Source of the DNA: Phellopilus nigrolimitatus
Taxonomy: Eukaryota; Basidiomycota; Agaricomycetes; Hymenochaetales; Hymenochaetaceae
Length of the DNA: 64,000 bases
Assembly: GCA_021029095.1 (NCBI GenBank)
Contig: JAJOHG010000009.1
Coordinates: 310,001 to 374,000, forward strand
Direction of reading: 5' to 3'
The notes under the pieces are model-generated. The model was given only the letters and a program-made list of their open reading frames with translations. It did no database searches and had not been told where the DNA came from. Within the stretch, counting starts at the first letter, position 1. Each line of letters opens with the position of its first letter. Positions 31,229 through 42,619 of the stretch are shown piece after piece. Position numbers and translations under genes: made by a program.

Positions 31229-34200
31229 CTCAGTCAGCTCCTCCTCTTCGCATAGTCATATACGTTTATTTTTCCGTCCTTTTTTTTTTTTCTTCTTCTT
31301 CTTCCGTTATGGGGTTTTTTTACGAGGTGTACATGCTGACACCCGGCTCCCGCAGACCACCTCTTCGAGCAGCAGCAGTCGCTCTCCCACTCGCGCCCGC
31401 ACTCGCACGCGTATTCCCACCCACATACGTCATACGCGCAACACTCGCCCCCCGCCTCCCTCGCCTCGCTCAACGCGCGCGCCTGCCTCGGCCTCTCCGC
31501 GCCGGGGCCCTCGCCCAGGGCGCGCGCCCCGCCGGGCCTCCCCGCGCTGGCCGCGCCGTACGCGCCCCCGCTCGCTTCTGGGTCCGCTTCTAGTTCCGGG
31601 TCCGCGTCTGTCTCGGCATCGAGCGCGGGCGCGGGATCGAGTTTCGCGCGCCGCCCCGGGACGCACGGTGGGCCGGGGCACCGGCGCGGCGCGAGCAGCA
31701 CGAGCAGCACGAGCACCGCGGCGGCGGCGGCGGCGGAGGGCCTGCTGCACCTCTCGCTCGCGCTTCCTCCTGCGCCGATGTCTTCAGTGTCGACGATGAA
31801 GAAAGAGGAGGAGGGAGATGCGATGGACGTCGATATTGCGCGGGCGCGCGGGCCACGACGCGGAGAGGAAGAAGAGGAGGAGGAGGAGGAAGAGGAGGAG
31901 GACGAGCTGGATGATGATGAGGATGGGGAGGAGCTGGATGGGGATATGGATGGGGAGGAGGGCGGCACGGCGCCGACGTCTGTGGAGTCGCACGGCGCGG
32001 GCGCGGATGCGGATGCGGATAAGCGGCGCGCGGGCTCCGGCGAGAACGAAGGAGGAGCAGGTGGACCCGGTTCTGTCTCGCTCGGCGAAGGCGAGGCAGG
32101 CGAACTCGGCGAACTCGGCGAACTCGCAGAAGGCGAGATAGGCGAAGGCGAAGGAGACCTCGGAGAAGGAGAAGGCGAACTCGGCGAAGGCGAAGGCGAG
32201 GCAGGAGAGGCGGGAGAGGGAGAGGGGGAAGGCAAGGACGGCAAGCGGCACACGTGCGCGCACTGCCGGAAGCGCTTCAACCGCCCGAGCAGCCTCAAGA
32301 TACACCTCAATACGCATACGGGGGCGAAGCGTGCGTGTTTTTCTTTTTTTTGGCTTTTTATTTTGGCTTTTTTCTTTTTTGTTTGGAGGGGGGACATCTT
32401 TTTTTCTTACTTCGTTTCACTTCTTTCAAAAACAAAAAAAGTGCATTTTGCCACTTTTTTTTTTCGTTCTTCGTTCTTCGTCTTTGTCCACCCTACCCCC
32501 TCTCCCCCACCCCCTCTCACAGAAAGAGAAACAACGGAGCACTGACTGGATATGTGATTTTTTCTTTTCTTTACATGCTTTGTTCTTGTGTTTGCGAATG
32601 CGAACGCGAATACGGAACGATACTCGCGGAACCACACTCGATACTCGATCCTCGACTCGGCGGGTGCCTGATGGCCCGGTGGACTCTATTTCATGCAAAT
32701 CCGGTGCGATCGCTCCGTACGGCGCACACTCGCGCGCTCACCGGCGACTGCCTACTCGCTCTTCCAAATCCGAAAAAAACGACCTTTCGACTGTGCGCGG
32801 CGCCGCGGCTCCCCCCGTGTCGACGGACGGACTGTTCGGGCTCGTGCTGGTCCTGGTCCTGGCCTTGCTTTGCATCCCGCACGTTGTTTTATTTTGCTTT
32901 TTGTGTTGTTTTTGGGACGCGGCCCCCGCCCCTGGCTCCGGAATATTCTCCGATGCACTGACGTGGCGCTGGCGCCGTTGCCGTCGGGCGGATCTCCGCG
33001 CTCGTGCTTGTGCTTGCTTGTGGGCTCTCTTCTCGTCGACGTGACGCGCGGGACGCCCTCCTGCCTTGCTCCTGATGCATGATTGGATCGGATGCGCTTA
33101 TATACCGCGCGCGGCCCGGCTCTGCACGGCCCCGCCTCGTCCCCGCACGCTGTGCTGCTCGCCCTCGCCCGCCGCTACCCGCCGCGCTAACGCCGCTTCT
33201 GTGCATACCGCCGCTGGCGCACCCTCTTTCGACCTGCCCCGGCGCACTAACTCTCGAACTGGCGGCGGCGCTGTGGCCGATGTGCAAACGTCGAACTTGG
33301 CGCTGGCGCTGGTGCTACTGTCGTCAACGCGACTGATGCAACTGCAATGGCATATCCCCATGCGCCCTCGCGACGTCCGGGCTGCTTTTCGCCGCACGCG
33401 CCTGCCTATGTATATCCCACCCACATATCCACTTTGCGCGCCTCCGTGCTCCATTTAACGCACGCGCTGTCGTCCGCGGGCCAACGCCACCCATCCGCTC
33501 CACCCCACCCCATTTCTTCTTCCTAAAAACAAAACAAATCCAAAATACCGAAATACACAATACACCCAACGACGCATGCACACGGACCCTGACACTGGCC
33601 CCGAAACGACCACGACGACACCGCTGCCCCCCTCGCGTGCCCCCGCTCCGCACCCAACAGCGTTCGAGTGCCCGTACCCGGGCTGCGGCCGCCAGTTCAA
33701 CGTGTCGAGCAACATGCGCCGGCACTACCGCAACCACGCGGGCCCCGCGATGCCTCCCGGCGCGCCGCAGGGAGCGCCCCTCGGCCTCCACGCGCCGGGC
33801 GGCGCGCCGCGCCACCACTTCGCGCCGGGCCCCGCGCCGGGCCCCGCGCCGGGCTACGAGCGCGAGCGCCTCCGCCTGCGGGGCGACGAGTTCGCGTTCC
33901 CGCCGCCGCCCCAGCAGCTGCAACAGCAGCAGCAGCAGCACCCGGGTCCGAGCGCGTACCGCGCGCAGCCGAGGTTCGAGGAGTATGCGCAGGGCGCGTA
34001 CGCGCACCCCGGCGAGGTGGAGAGGATGGAAAGGATGGGCCGCGCGGAGCGCTTCGAGCGCTTGGACAGGATGGACAGGATGGAGCGCGAGCGCGCCGCT
34101 GCGGCGGCGGCGGGGGCGTACCCCACGCACGCGTACGCACCGCCGCCGCCGCATTTGTCTCCCCCGGCGTTTGGCCACGCGTACCCGCCCCCGCGCGAGC

Positions 34201-35648
34201 AGCACGCCGCCTACGATGGCGCACGCGCGCTCCCGCATGCCGCGGCGCAGTCCCATTTGTATCAGCAGCAGCACCAGCAGCACCAGCATCAACAGCACCA
34301 GCACCAGCAGCACCAGCAACAGCAGCTGCAACAGCTGCAGTACTCCCCGGGCCAGGGTCACGGCCACCCGCGCGCGCACGCGCTGCACGCGTCGCACTCG
34401 TTCCCGCACTCCCCGCCGTACACACACGCACACCCCGCATACGCGCCGCATCCCTCGCGTGCCGCATGGCCGCCGCCGCCGCCGCCGCCGCGCGAGCGCG
34501 GGCACGCGCACACGCACAGCGCGCCCGCGTTCGCGGGCGGCGGCGGGTTCCGCGGCGCCGACGCGAGCCCGCCCCGCGCACACCCGGCGGCGCTCCCCCC
34601 GCCACGCGCCCTGCACGCGGCCCACCCGCCATATGCGGCGCGGGGGGAGAGGATGGAGACGGGCGGCGGCGGCGGCCCCGCGTACGGGCACGGGCGGAGC
34701 CACTCGTACTCGAGCGCGTACCCGCCGCCGCTCCCGCCGCCCCCGCCGTTTGGCCTGACGTCGCCGCCTGTGCGCTCCGCGCGCGAGTGGGCGGTGCGCG
34801 GAGACGGAGGCGGGGGCACGGGGGAGGAGTTTGGGGAGGGACCGCGCGGTGCGCGGAGGGTGCGCCGCGTGTCGACCGCGGCGCGCACGGGCCACGAGGA
34901 GTCGGAGGCGGAGGGTGTGCCGGACTCGGCGTCGGAGTGCGACGTGCGGGAGGCGGAGGAGCGCGAGCGCGGCCACGATCGAGATAGGGAGAGGGATAGA
35001 GAGAGGGAGAGGGAGAGGGACGGGGACGGGGACGTTAGCATGGACGGCGCGCCGCCGCCCGCCTCGGCTGAGACGGACAAGACGGCCGCGCCGCGCCGGC
35101 GCAGCTGGGATGGGCGCGACGCTCCCGCCGGCGCTGCGCACGGCTCCCCGCCGGGCTACGCGCGCCTGCCGGCGGACCCCGCGTACGCCCCTGGCCCGGT
35201 CCCAGTCCCCATGCGCGAGCGCTCGCACTCACACTCGCACTCGCACTCGCACTCGCGCACGGGCTCGAGCTCGTCCTCGGGGCACGGGCACGGGCACGGG
35301 CACGGCGCGCACCCGTACGCGCGGCCGGCGGGCGCGGCGCGGCGCGAGCGCGAGCTGCCGCCGCTCCCGCACGCGCACGCGCATGGCGCGTCCGCGTCGC
35401 CGCGCATCGCGCCCATGGCTGGCTCCGCCTCCGCCTCGGGGTCCGCGTCTGCGTCGTCGAACAGCGCGTCGCCGCGGGCGGCGCCGCGCGGGCTCGGGAT
35501 GGGGGAGCGCAAGCGCAGCGCGGGCGGGGGCGCGGGCGGGGCGGTGTACCCGTTCAGCTTCCCCGTGTACACGTTCCCGCCGCCGCCGCCGCCGCCCGGA
35601 CACGTGCTTGTCCCCGCGGGCGCGAAGATGGAGGTGGAGGGGCAGTAG
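30477..35648 (+). CDS. C2H2 zinc-finger transcription factor (two fingers, long low-complexity regions)
   Basis: Predicted nuclear DNA-binding regulator. Three exons: 30477-30846, 31356-32330, 33661-35648; 3333 nt, 1110 residues, frame closed. N-terminus is Pro/Ser/Thr/Ala-rich; next a poly-Glu/Asp tract (about 31860-31920) and degenerate G-E-G-E-L-G repeats. The fingers are HTCAHCRKRFNRPSSLKIHL (C-x2-C-x12-H-x3-H) and FECPYPGCGRQFNVSSNMRR followed by HYRNH (C-x4-C-x12-H-x3-H), joined after splicing as THTGAKPFECP, a normal linker. This pair is typical of fungal Msn2/Seb1-like regulators. The C-terminus is rich in Gln/His, Pro, Arg/Glu and Ser/His runs. Introns of 509 and 1330 nt are far longer than others here. 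GC is very high, so long antisense ORFs are compositional shadows. Confidence 0.85.
31195..31227. repeat. (GCA)n microsatellite in intron 1 of the zinc-finger gene
   Basis: Eleven GCA/CAG units. They lie within the 509-nt intron, so the apparent poly-Gln/Ala ORF is not translated in the spliced mRNA. Confidence 0.85.
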
Positions 35649-37906
35649 GGCGCGGGCGGGCGGTGTGCCGGTCTGTAATTGTTTTTGATTTGATTTGGCG
35701 GTGGGGATGTGTTTGCTTATTGTTTACTTTCTTTTTTTTTTTCTTCTTTCTGGCAGTGTCGTGAATATCTCGCCTGGCGACCCGGGGCGCCCCCCTCCTT
35801 GTCTTCCATCAGCCGCCGATAAATGCACACCTCCACTCTTGAGTTCCTGCGCGCGCGCATCGCTATCATATCCAAGTCAACGAACGCCGAAGAGGCGCTG
35901 TACCACCACGACTGCACACACACACATACATATATATATATCGCCCATCGCGCGCCCATATATCGCCTCGCCTCGCCTCCCTACCATAGTGTACAGACTT
36001 AGTCGGCCGCGCGCTCGCGCGCGCGGCCCGGGCGCAGAAGCCATGCGCAGCCCCCCTCGCAACCCGCAAGATCTCCCCCGGTGTATCGTTTAGCTGGTCA
36101 TGTTTTGGGCTTTTCCTTGCTTTCTTTCTTTGTTTCTTTTTCTTCCGCTCGTGTTTTTTTTTCTCTTCTTTTTTGATTGACTGACTCTCTTTTTCGCTCG
36201 TCTCGCCTCGTCTCTCCGCCCTATCTGTCTGTCTGTCTGTCTGTTTGTCTGTTTGTTCTTTGCATTGCTTTGTAGACACCCCCGGCACCCGCACCCGCAC
36301 CCGCATCCGCTCTGTGTAACATGTACGTATGTATGTATGTATGTATGTATCTCCGCCCGCTGTCCGTTCTGCTCTTACTATCACCATTACCCTCTGTCTG
36401 TGTTGCGCGGGACGCCGAAGTCCGCGCGCGCGTACTTTATTCGAATCTGCATTTTCACAACAAATCGCAAAGACGCAGATGCGTAGTAAACGGAGGGAAC
36501 CGGCGCGCTCGTCTTCGTTCCACACTTCTGAAATAAGAAGACCTACTACGTATGTATGGGTACATATCATGTCTAATATTACGGCTGCTTACGCGAGATG
36601 CCGATCATCGCCGGCGGGGCGAGGGGGGGCCCCCGCAGATCGCGAAAATTCTCACAGAAGATATATGTACCTACTGTATGTATGTGCAGTACTGCATATG
36701 TATGGCGCGGATCGGCGCTGATCAGGACGGCAGGCTTCGAGTTGCGGTCATACACGTCTATAGGGCCACGGGGCCGCGGGTTCGCGGGCTCACGGGGTCA
36801 TGGGGGCGGAGGGCGTGTCCATGGCGATGACGCTGCGGGCGGAGCTTGCGGGGGTGTATTGGAAGGGAAGAGACTGCGTCAGGTGCTCGCGCGCGTTCCC
36901 AGCATACGTGCTGTAATCGCCACTCGTCGCGGCCTTTCTGTTCGGTCCCTCCCCCTGCTATAAGCCGTAAATACGTACGTGTGCGAGAGACGCCGCTGCG
37001 GTTCTGTGTAGTTCTCGAGAGTGGGTGGGGGTCCCCGACGGCGCGCGCGCCCTGTGCCCGGGGTCGCAGATTGCAGCCGTCTGGACAGGGGACGCGCGCG
37101 CGCCGATGCCGATGCCGACGCCGGCGACTCGGGGCATGACGTCGGAGGTGCTGCTGGCTTGACAGCGGATAAGGGGCATGTCGTGCGATGCCATCCATAC
37201 CGATACCAGAGAATTTCAAATACGCCGTGGGACGCCAGCGCGGCGCGCGCTGCTTCCAAGCGAGCAGCTCCCGGCCGCATTTGCCGGCTGCAGTATGTAT
37301 GCTATTAGTATAATACGTGTACGCTCAGAGGGCCGCGGGAGATGCGTGGAAGGAACGGCCTGCATGAGACTCAGAGCACCGTAGGGTGACGTCAGTGCCG
37401 GACGGCGGAGGTCACCGGCTGTCGCACCCGTTCCGCTGGCATGGGAGTCTGTGCGACGTGGTCCAGGCCCGGCCTCGAGCGGCTCGTAGCTTGCAAGTTT
37501 CGTTCGTTTCCTTACCCGCAGACGGCGCCTTTCCCCGGGCCGAGTCGCGAGCGCCGAGCAGAGCCAGGGGGACGGCGCCTGATTCGAGCGCGCCTGGTAC
37601 TCCAAGTTCCAGGCCGGCCAGGAACAACGAAGATGGTGCATAAACAGAACATGTCGTTACTTCTTATGAGGCTGAAGACGCCCGTCGTCCGAGTCGGGAC
37701 AGCCGCAAAGAACAGACCAATGCTTCAGTGGAATTTGCAAGCACGCCGCGTCGGCCATCTGCTATATCAGATGTGTCAGGACGGTGCCGGTTTACAGCTC
37801 TTCCCAGCCTTTCTTCAGTACACACATCTCTACCCACTGAACTGACTTAGAAAACAGCATTCAAATGTAGCAAAAGGAGATATATACATATTCATAAATA
37901 ACAACC
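35649..37906. other. Intergenic region with simple repeats
   Basis: No gene recognised in 2.2 kb. Simple repeats: (TA)n near 35931, (TGTC)n about 36223-36250, (GTAT)n about 36325-36350. Small ORFs such as 37633-37845 show no family features. Confidence 0.4.
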
Positions 37907-39598
37907 CTAGAACTCCATGGAGCCCTCCTCCGCCGTCTGTGTCATCGCTTCCACCTCCAACAGCGACGCGAACTGCGCCGCACCCACGCTGGACGCCCCG
38001 GCGGAGTCCCACGTCTCGCGCGACGGCGCCCAGCCGCCCACCACGCCGCGCGCTCTCCTCCGCCCGGCCAGCAGCGCCATCGCGTGCGAGTCGTCGCCGT
38101 CGTCCAGATTGCAGTCCTCCTCATACATGTCCTCCGCCCCGTCCGTGCGCTCGAGGCGCACGTCCCGCAGCACGCCGCGCGTGTCGGTGCGCCGCATGAC
38201 GTGCAGGTACGCCGCCGGGAGGCGCAGCTCGCGGACGCGCGGCGCGGGCTTCGCGTTGTTATTCGTGGAGGCCATGGCGTCTACCGCGTCGGCGTACGCG
38301 GCGCGCGAGGAGACGACCCTGAGGAGCTCCAGCGCAAACCGCGTCCTGCCCGCGCGCATCTCCGGCGCGTCGAGCTCGAGCGTCTCGAGGCGCGGGAGGG
38401 GCGGCGCGTCGTCTGTCCCGTTCCACGCGAGCGTCTCGAGGAACGCGGAGAGCAGCCCGGGCGGCGCGCCCGTGCGCGCGTCGCGGTACGCGAGGTGCCG
38501 GAGCTCCGGGAGGAGCGGGAGCACCGACCGCGTGATGCGCGCGTCGAGCGGGAAGTCGTACATCTCGAAGCGCTCGAGCGTGAGCTCCGTGCGCTCGAGC
38601 AGGAGGCCGAGCATCGGGAGGAAGGGCACCGCGTCGTCCGGCGCGACGCGGCGCACGCGCAGCACCGCGAGCCGCGGGACGCGCAGCCGCAGGAAGAGGC
38701 ACGCGAGCGCGAAGCTGCCGCCGTTCGGCGCGCTGAGCGCGCTGTGCAGCTCGAGCGTGCGCACGCGCGCGAGGCGGACGACATCGCTGTCGTCGAGCTC
38801 GACACTGGGGCGCCCGAGCAGCGCCTCGGGGAGCTCGAGCGCGAGGTGCTCGACGGCGGGGCACGCGCGCAGGTACGCGTCAAACTGCGCCCAGCTAAAG
38901 AGCGCCGCGCGCAGCGTGCGCACGCCCGCGTGGCTGCCCGCGAAGCGCAGCGGCCCGGGGAAGTGCACGCTGAGCTCCGCGAGCGCGGGGAGCCCCGCGA
39001 GGTCGAGCGCGTGCGTGTACTGCGGGTAGTGCGGCGCGGCGGCGTCCGCGCGCCAGTACGCGGCGTAGCGGGCGCGCAGTACGCCCTCGCGCGAGGACCG
39101 CAGCGCGAGCGCGCGGAGCCCCGCGTGGCGCGGCGGCGCGGCGGCGAGCGCGGCGAGCACGCGCTCCATGCAGTCGTCCGGCAGCGCGAGGTGCGCGCGC
39201 GCGAGCGGCGGCGCGCCGGGGCCGGGCGCGAGCAGCGCGCGCGCGGTGTGCACGAGCGGCGCCCACATGAGCACGTTGCCGTAGCGCTTGATGTCGCCGT
39301 ACGCGAGCTGCACGGCCGCGGGGCGCCCGCGCGCGCGCGCGAGCCAGCGCTGCAGCGCGTGCGCGTCGCGCGCGAAGTCGAAGCCGTGCGGGGGCCCGAC
39401 GCGCCGCCGGAGGGCGAGGGAGGACCAGAGCTCGGGCGCGCGCAGCGCGAGCGCGCGCCAGCGCCTGCAGACGCGCAGGAAGACGAGCGGGGCCTTTGTG
39501 GGCGCGGCGGCGGCGTAGTGCCCGGCGTGCCGCTCGATGCACGCGCTGAAGATCATGCAGAGGAGCTCGGGCGCGAGGCGGTTGATGTGGCAGGTCAT
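37907..39598 (-). CDS. F-box protein, GC-rich single-exon gene
   Basis: 563 residues. N-terminal F-box (INRLAPELLCMIFSACIERH) with the basidiomycete follow-up FLRVCRRWRALALRAPELWS. The remainder is leucine-rich without sharp repeats (LAELSVHFPG, VEHLALELPEALLG, LPELRHLAYRD, LETLELDAPEM), ending in an acidic C-terminus. Predicted Skp1-binding SCF adaptor, target unknown. It is not close to the A-D family and has a very different base composition (third positions nearly all G or C). Because of that bias a 521-codon ORF runs antisense; I regard that one as a shadow because the F-box motif is on this strand. Confidence 0.85.
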   Translation of the reverse strand: MTCHINRLAPELLCMIFSACIERHAGHYAAAAPTKAPLVFLRVCRRWRALALRAPELWSSLALRRRVGPPHGFDFARDAHALQRWLARARGRPAAVQLAYGDIKRYGNVLMWAPLVHTARALLAPGPGAPPLARAHLALPDDCMERVLAALAAAPPRHAGLRALALRSSREGVLRARYAAYWRADAAAPHYPQYTHALDLAGLPALAELSVHFPGPLRFAGSHAGVRTLRAALFSWAQFDAYLRACPAVEHLALELPEALLGRPSVELDDSDVVRLARVRTLELHSALSAPNGGSFALACLFLRLRVPRLAVLRVRRVAPDDAVPFLPMLGLLLERTELTLERFEMYDFPLDARITRSVLPLLPELRHLAYRDARTGAPPGLLSAFLETLAWNGTDDAPPLPRLETLELDAPEMRAGRTRFALELLRVVSSRAAYADAVDAMASTNNNAKPAPRVRELRLPAAYLHVMRRTDTRGVLRDVRLERTDGAEDMYEEDCNLDDGDDSHAMALLAGRRRARGVVGGWAPSRETWDSAGASSVGAAQFASLLEVEAMTQTAEEGSMEF

Positions 39599-40687
39599 GT
39601 TGGCTGGTTCTGGTGCTGGGGGTGGGGGTGGTTCGGCGGCTCGTCATGAACAATGTGCACCCCGCGCGCTATTTATCGAGCCGCGTTCTGGCGTCTAAGC
39701 GCGGAGAAAACGGAGAACAAAGAACGGGAGACAATAGAGCACCCTTCGAGTTGGGCTGCTCTGACAATGCAGACTCGGGCAGCAACGCTGAGATGTGCAG
39801 GATTTGGGGGAGGATTCTAAGCTGCCAGCTGTCTAATTTTTGCCTTCAGCCGTTTTCGAAGACGGAAGCAAACGAAACGAGCCACAATATGACGTAAAGT
39901 TTGCCGTGTGACACTACACACTCTGCATTTGGGCTACCTCTGTCACACATTATTGTTTGTTGATATTTCAAGATGTTACGCCCAACTGGCTTTACTATTG
40001 AATTTACTCAGTGACTGGTCATATTCTCAAGACTCCATAATCAAAGTCATCCAAGATTTCGAGAAAGCTGTGACGCCTCTTTGTGTATTATTGTTTGTTG
40101 TTTCCCGTCGACGTTGTCTTTACAGTTCGTCGCGACCATTCTTCGCCTTTACAAACAGCGCCATGAGGTCTTCAATGTTTACCGCCTGCCACCCTGGCAA
40201 AACCTTTCGCCTCTCCCTCTCGCCGGTGAACTGAGGAACCTGACGAAATTCAGTTTCGCTCGCAGATGCGCATCCCGACGCACGCGTCGAAGAAGCGGCT
40301 AGACTCCCTGGATCGGCATTTTTCCCGATGATGACGATACATGCTTGTGCGCCCTCCTCAAGCAAGTGCTTCAACGGACTGCTAAACGGCAGGCACACGT
40401 CCTCTTATGCGGAATCTCAGCCGGGGCGTCGAGCTGCACATATACTTTTCGGAAGACGACTGAAGTCCTCCACTTCCTGTCCTTCTAGACGACAAAAGGT
40501 CCTGCTGTTACTTTCTGGCCTGCCAATATATCCCTGATGCTTCTTTGTGGTGTGATGCAACTCTAATCATGCACATGGCCCGTCGGTTCTCCGAACTGGT
40601 GATTCAACTGTAATTTCAGACATGCCCATAGACCCTATAAAAGACGATACAGCTCATCCCGTTGCATCGTTCTTCGTACGACCAAAT
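39599..40687. other. Intergenic region before the GH43 gene
   Basis: No supported gene. A 92-codon minus ORF (40120-40398) has no recognisable domain. The last 60 bp include tctataaaaga-like sequence (about 40633), a possible GH43 TATA box. Confidence 0.4.
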
Positions 40688-42322
40688 ATGCGCTGGTCCT
40701 CGCCTCTCGCCCTGCTCGCGCTCGCGGGCACCTGCCGCGCCTACCCAGACCCCGCCCTCCTCAGCGGGGACACGGCGGTGCACGACCCGACGCTGTGCCG
40801 GGACGACAGCGGGAACTACTTCCTCTTCTCCACGGGCCCCGGCGTCGAGATACGGACGTCGACGGACAGGATCGCGTGGACGTACGCGGGGCTTGTCTGG
40901 CCCGACGGCGCGAGCTGGACGGACGAGTACACCGGCACTTCCAACGGGTCTGTGTCTGTCCGCGACTGGCTGGCGCGCGACGGCTGATGTACATGTACAT
41001 GTACCTCCATGTAGCTCCTTATGGTCGCCATCCTGCGAATACGCTTTTGGGAAATTCCACGTAACTACATTGTGCCAACCGAGCTTCGGTTTTAAAGCCG
41101 TCCTGACCTTCTCGACTGCAGCTCTACTACTCGGCATCGACGGCTGGATCCCCGAATGTACGACGATGCTCTAAACAAAGTTCTAGTACTGGCCCTGGAT
41201 ACTAAAGCGAAACACTGCGCACTTTTCTAGTCTGCGATCTTCTATGCGACGTCGAGCACTGGCTGGCCTGGTGCGTTACTGAGTCTTTTTATGAACTTAC
41301 AGAATGTTTAGGTCGCCTAAACTATAGGATCCTATACAAACGAGGGCTTGATGACCTCGACGTCTTCTGGAGACAGCTACAACGTAAGTGCACACTTGTT
41401 ATACAATATTGCTTCAGCGTCTTAAGAGAGGCCTTTGTTCTAGGCGATCGACCCCCAGTAAGTCTTACGACGCATATAATAAGCTGCTGCGTTTTCTAAT
41501 TCTCCTCGCCGCAGCTCGCTCATCTGTGAGTACTAAGCATCAACTTATAAACTCGAGGGGCTCATAAAGGCTGACGCGCACCCCGAAGTCGGCAGCTTGT
41601 GGTACCTCTCGCTCGGCAGCTACGGGACCGGAATCAAAGGCGTCACGTGAGACTTCATATTTGCTGTGTGCGCAACAACCAGTCCGATAAAATTCCACTT
41701 CTAGCCTGAGCCCGGACACGGGCAAGCCGAACTCAACTGACTTCACCGCGCTCGCAGAGCGCACCGCGGACAGCGGCGCCATCCAGGAATCCGTGATCTA
41801 CCCGCAAGGCGACTACTTTTACCTCTTCTCGGCGTGGGGCCAGTGCTGCAACGGCACGGCCAGCACGTCCAGCATCCGCGTCGGGCGCTCTTCGAGGTAC
41901 TTGCCACAGACTATTCTTACGTCTCCTGTGGAAAGTGCTCACTCACAGCGGGCGGTGCGTTTGTTTGCATCGAAAATAGCGCGACGGGCGGGTTTGTCGA
42001 CGCGTCTGGGGTGGCGCTCACCTCCGGCGGCGGCACGCCGGTCCTCGAGACGCACGGCGCCGTCTTCGGACCCGGCGGCCCGGACCTCTGGCCGGAAGCG
42101 GGCGGGCCCGTCTTAGTCTACCGTAAGTGCCTGTACATGTTACTCCTGAGAAGGCGCGAGCTCACGGTATGCCGTCGCAGATTATTACACCCCGACGGGC
42201 AGCTGGGTAAGTTTCAGCGATTTTCTTTTTTTACAATGCACCTTTTTATGCTAATTATGTTGATGCGCTAGCTTGGTATCAACGCCCTCAACTTCTCCAG
42301 CGGGTGGCCTGTTGCCGTTTAG
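40688..42322 (+). CDS. Secreted GH43 enzyme, endo-1,5-alpha-L-arabinanase-like
   Basis: Five-bladed propeller hydrolase expected to cut arabinan side chains of pectin. Twelve exons: 40688-40947, 41015-41060, 41122-41157, 41231-41270, 41328-41383, 41444-41457, 41515-41525, 41589-41646, 41705-41896, 41980-42122, 42181-42206, 42272-42322; 933 nt, 310 residues, about the family's usual length. Signal peptide [18 protein letters not shown]. Conserved motifs: VHDPT (general-base Asp), [27 protein letters not shown] (modulator Asp), [62 protein letters not shown]. At the usual general-acid Glu (GAIEAS) the sequence is GAIQES, which may mean altered catalysis or only a one-residue offset. Two neighbouring exons are just 14 and 11 nt. 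Confidence 0.85.
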
Positions 42323-42619
42323 AGCGGCTGAAAGCAAGATATCGGGGTATCGCTCATTTCTAGGTTGTCATGCCGAGTATACATTAAACTATTTGCTAAA
42401 CGAGGTGATATGGGCATTTACTTATGGGGGAAAGGGCGGCAGACCCATTATGCACCTTCAAGCTTGCTCGAAGAATAAATGATTACGAAGATGCTCTATC
42501 AATCCGGATATTGTCGCAGCCCACATCATCCGAGGTTTGGCGCAGGGCAGCAGATCACGGGAGACGCGGCCTTCTGACTATGAATCTGACGAACAAACGG
42601 CTTCGCAACCTCCATGCTT

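Noticed and set aside
33324..35228. 634-codon ORF antisense to the zinc-finger gene
   Set aside because: Compositional shadow of a GC-rich exon; no recognisable domain.
38084..39649. 521-codon ORF antisense to the central F-box gene
   Set aside because: Arises from extreme GC at third positions; Arg/Glu/Ala-rich, and the F-box motif is on the other strand.
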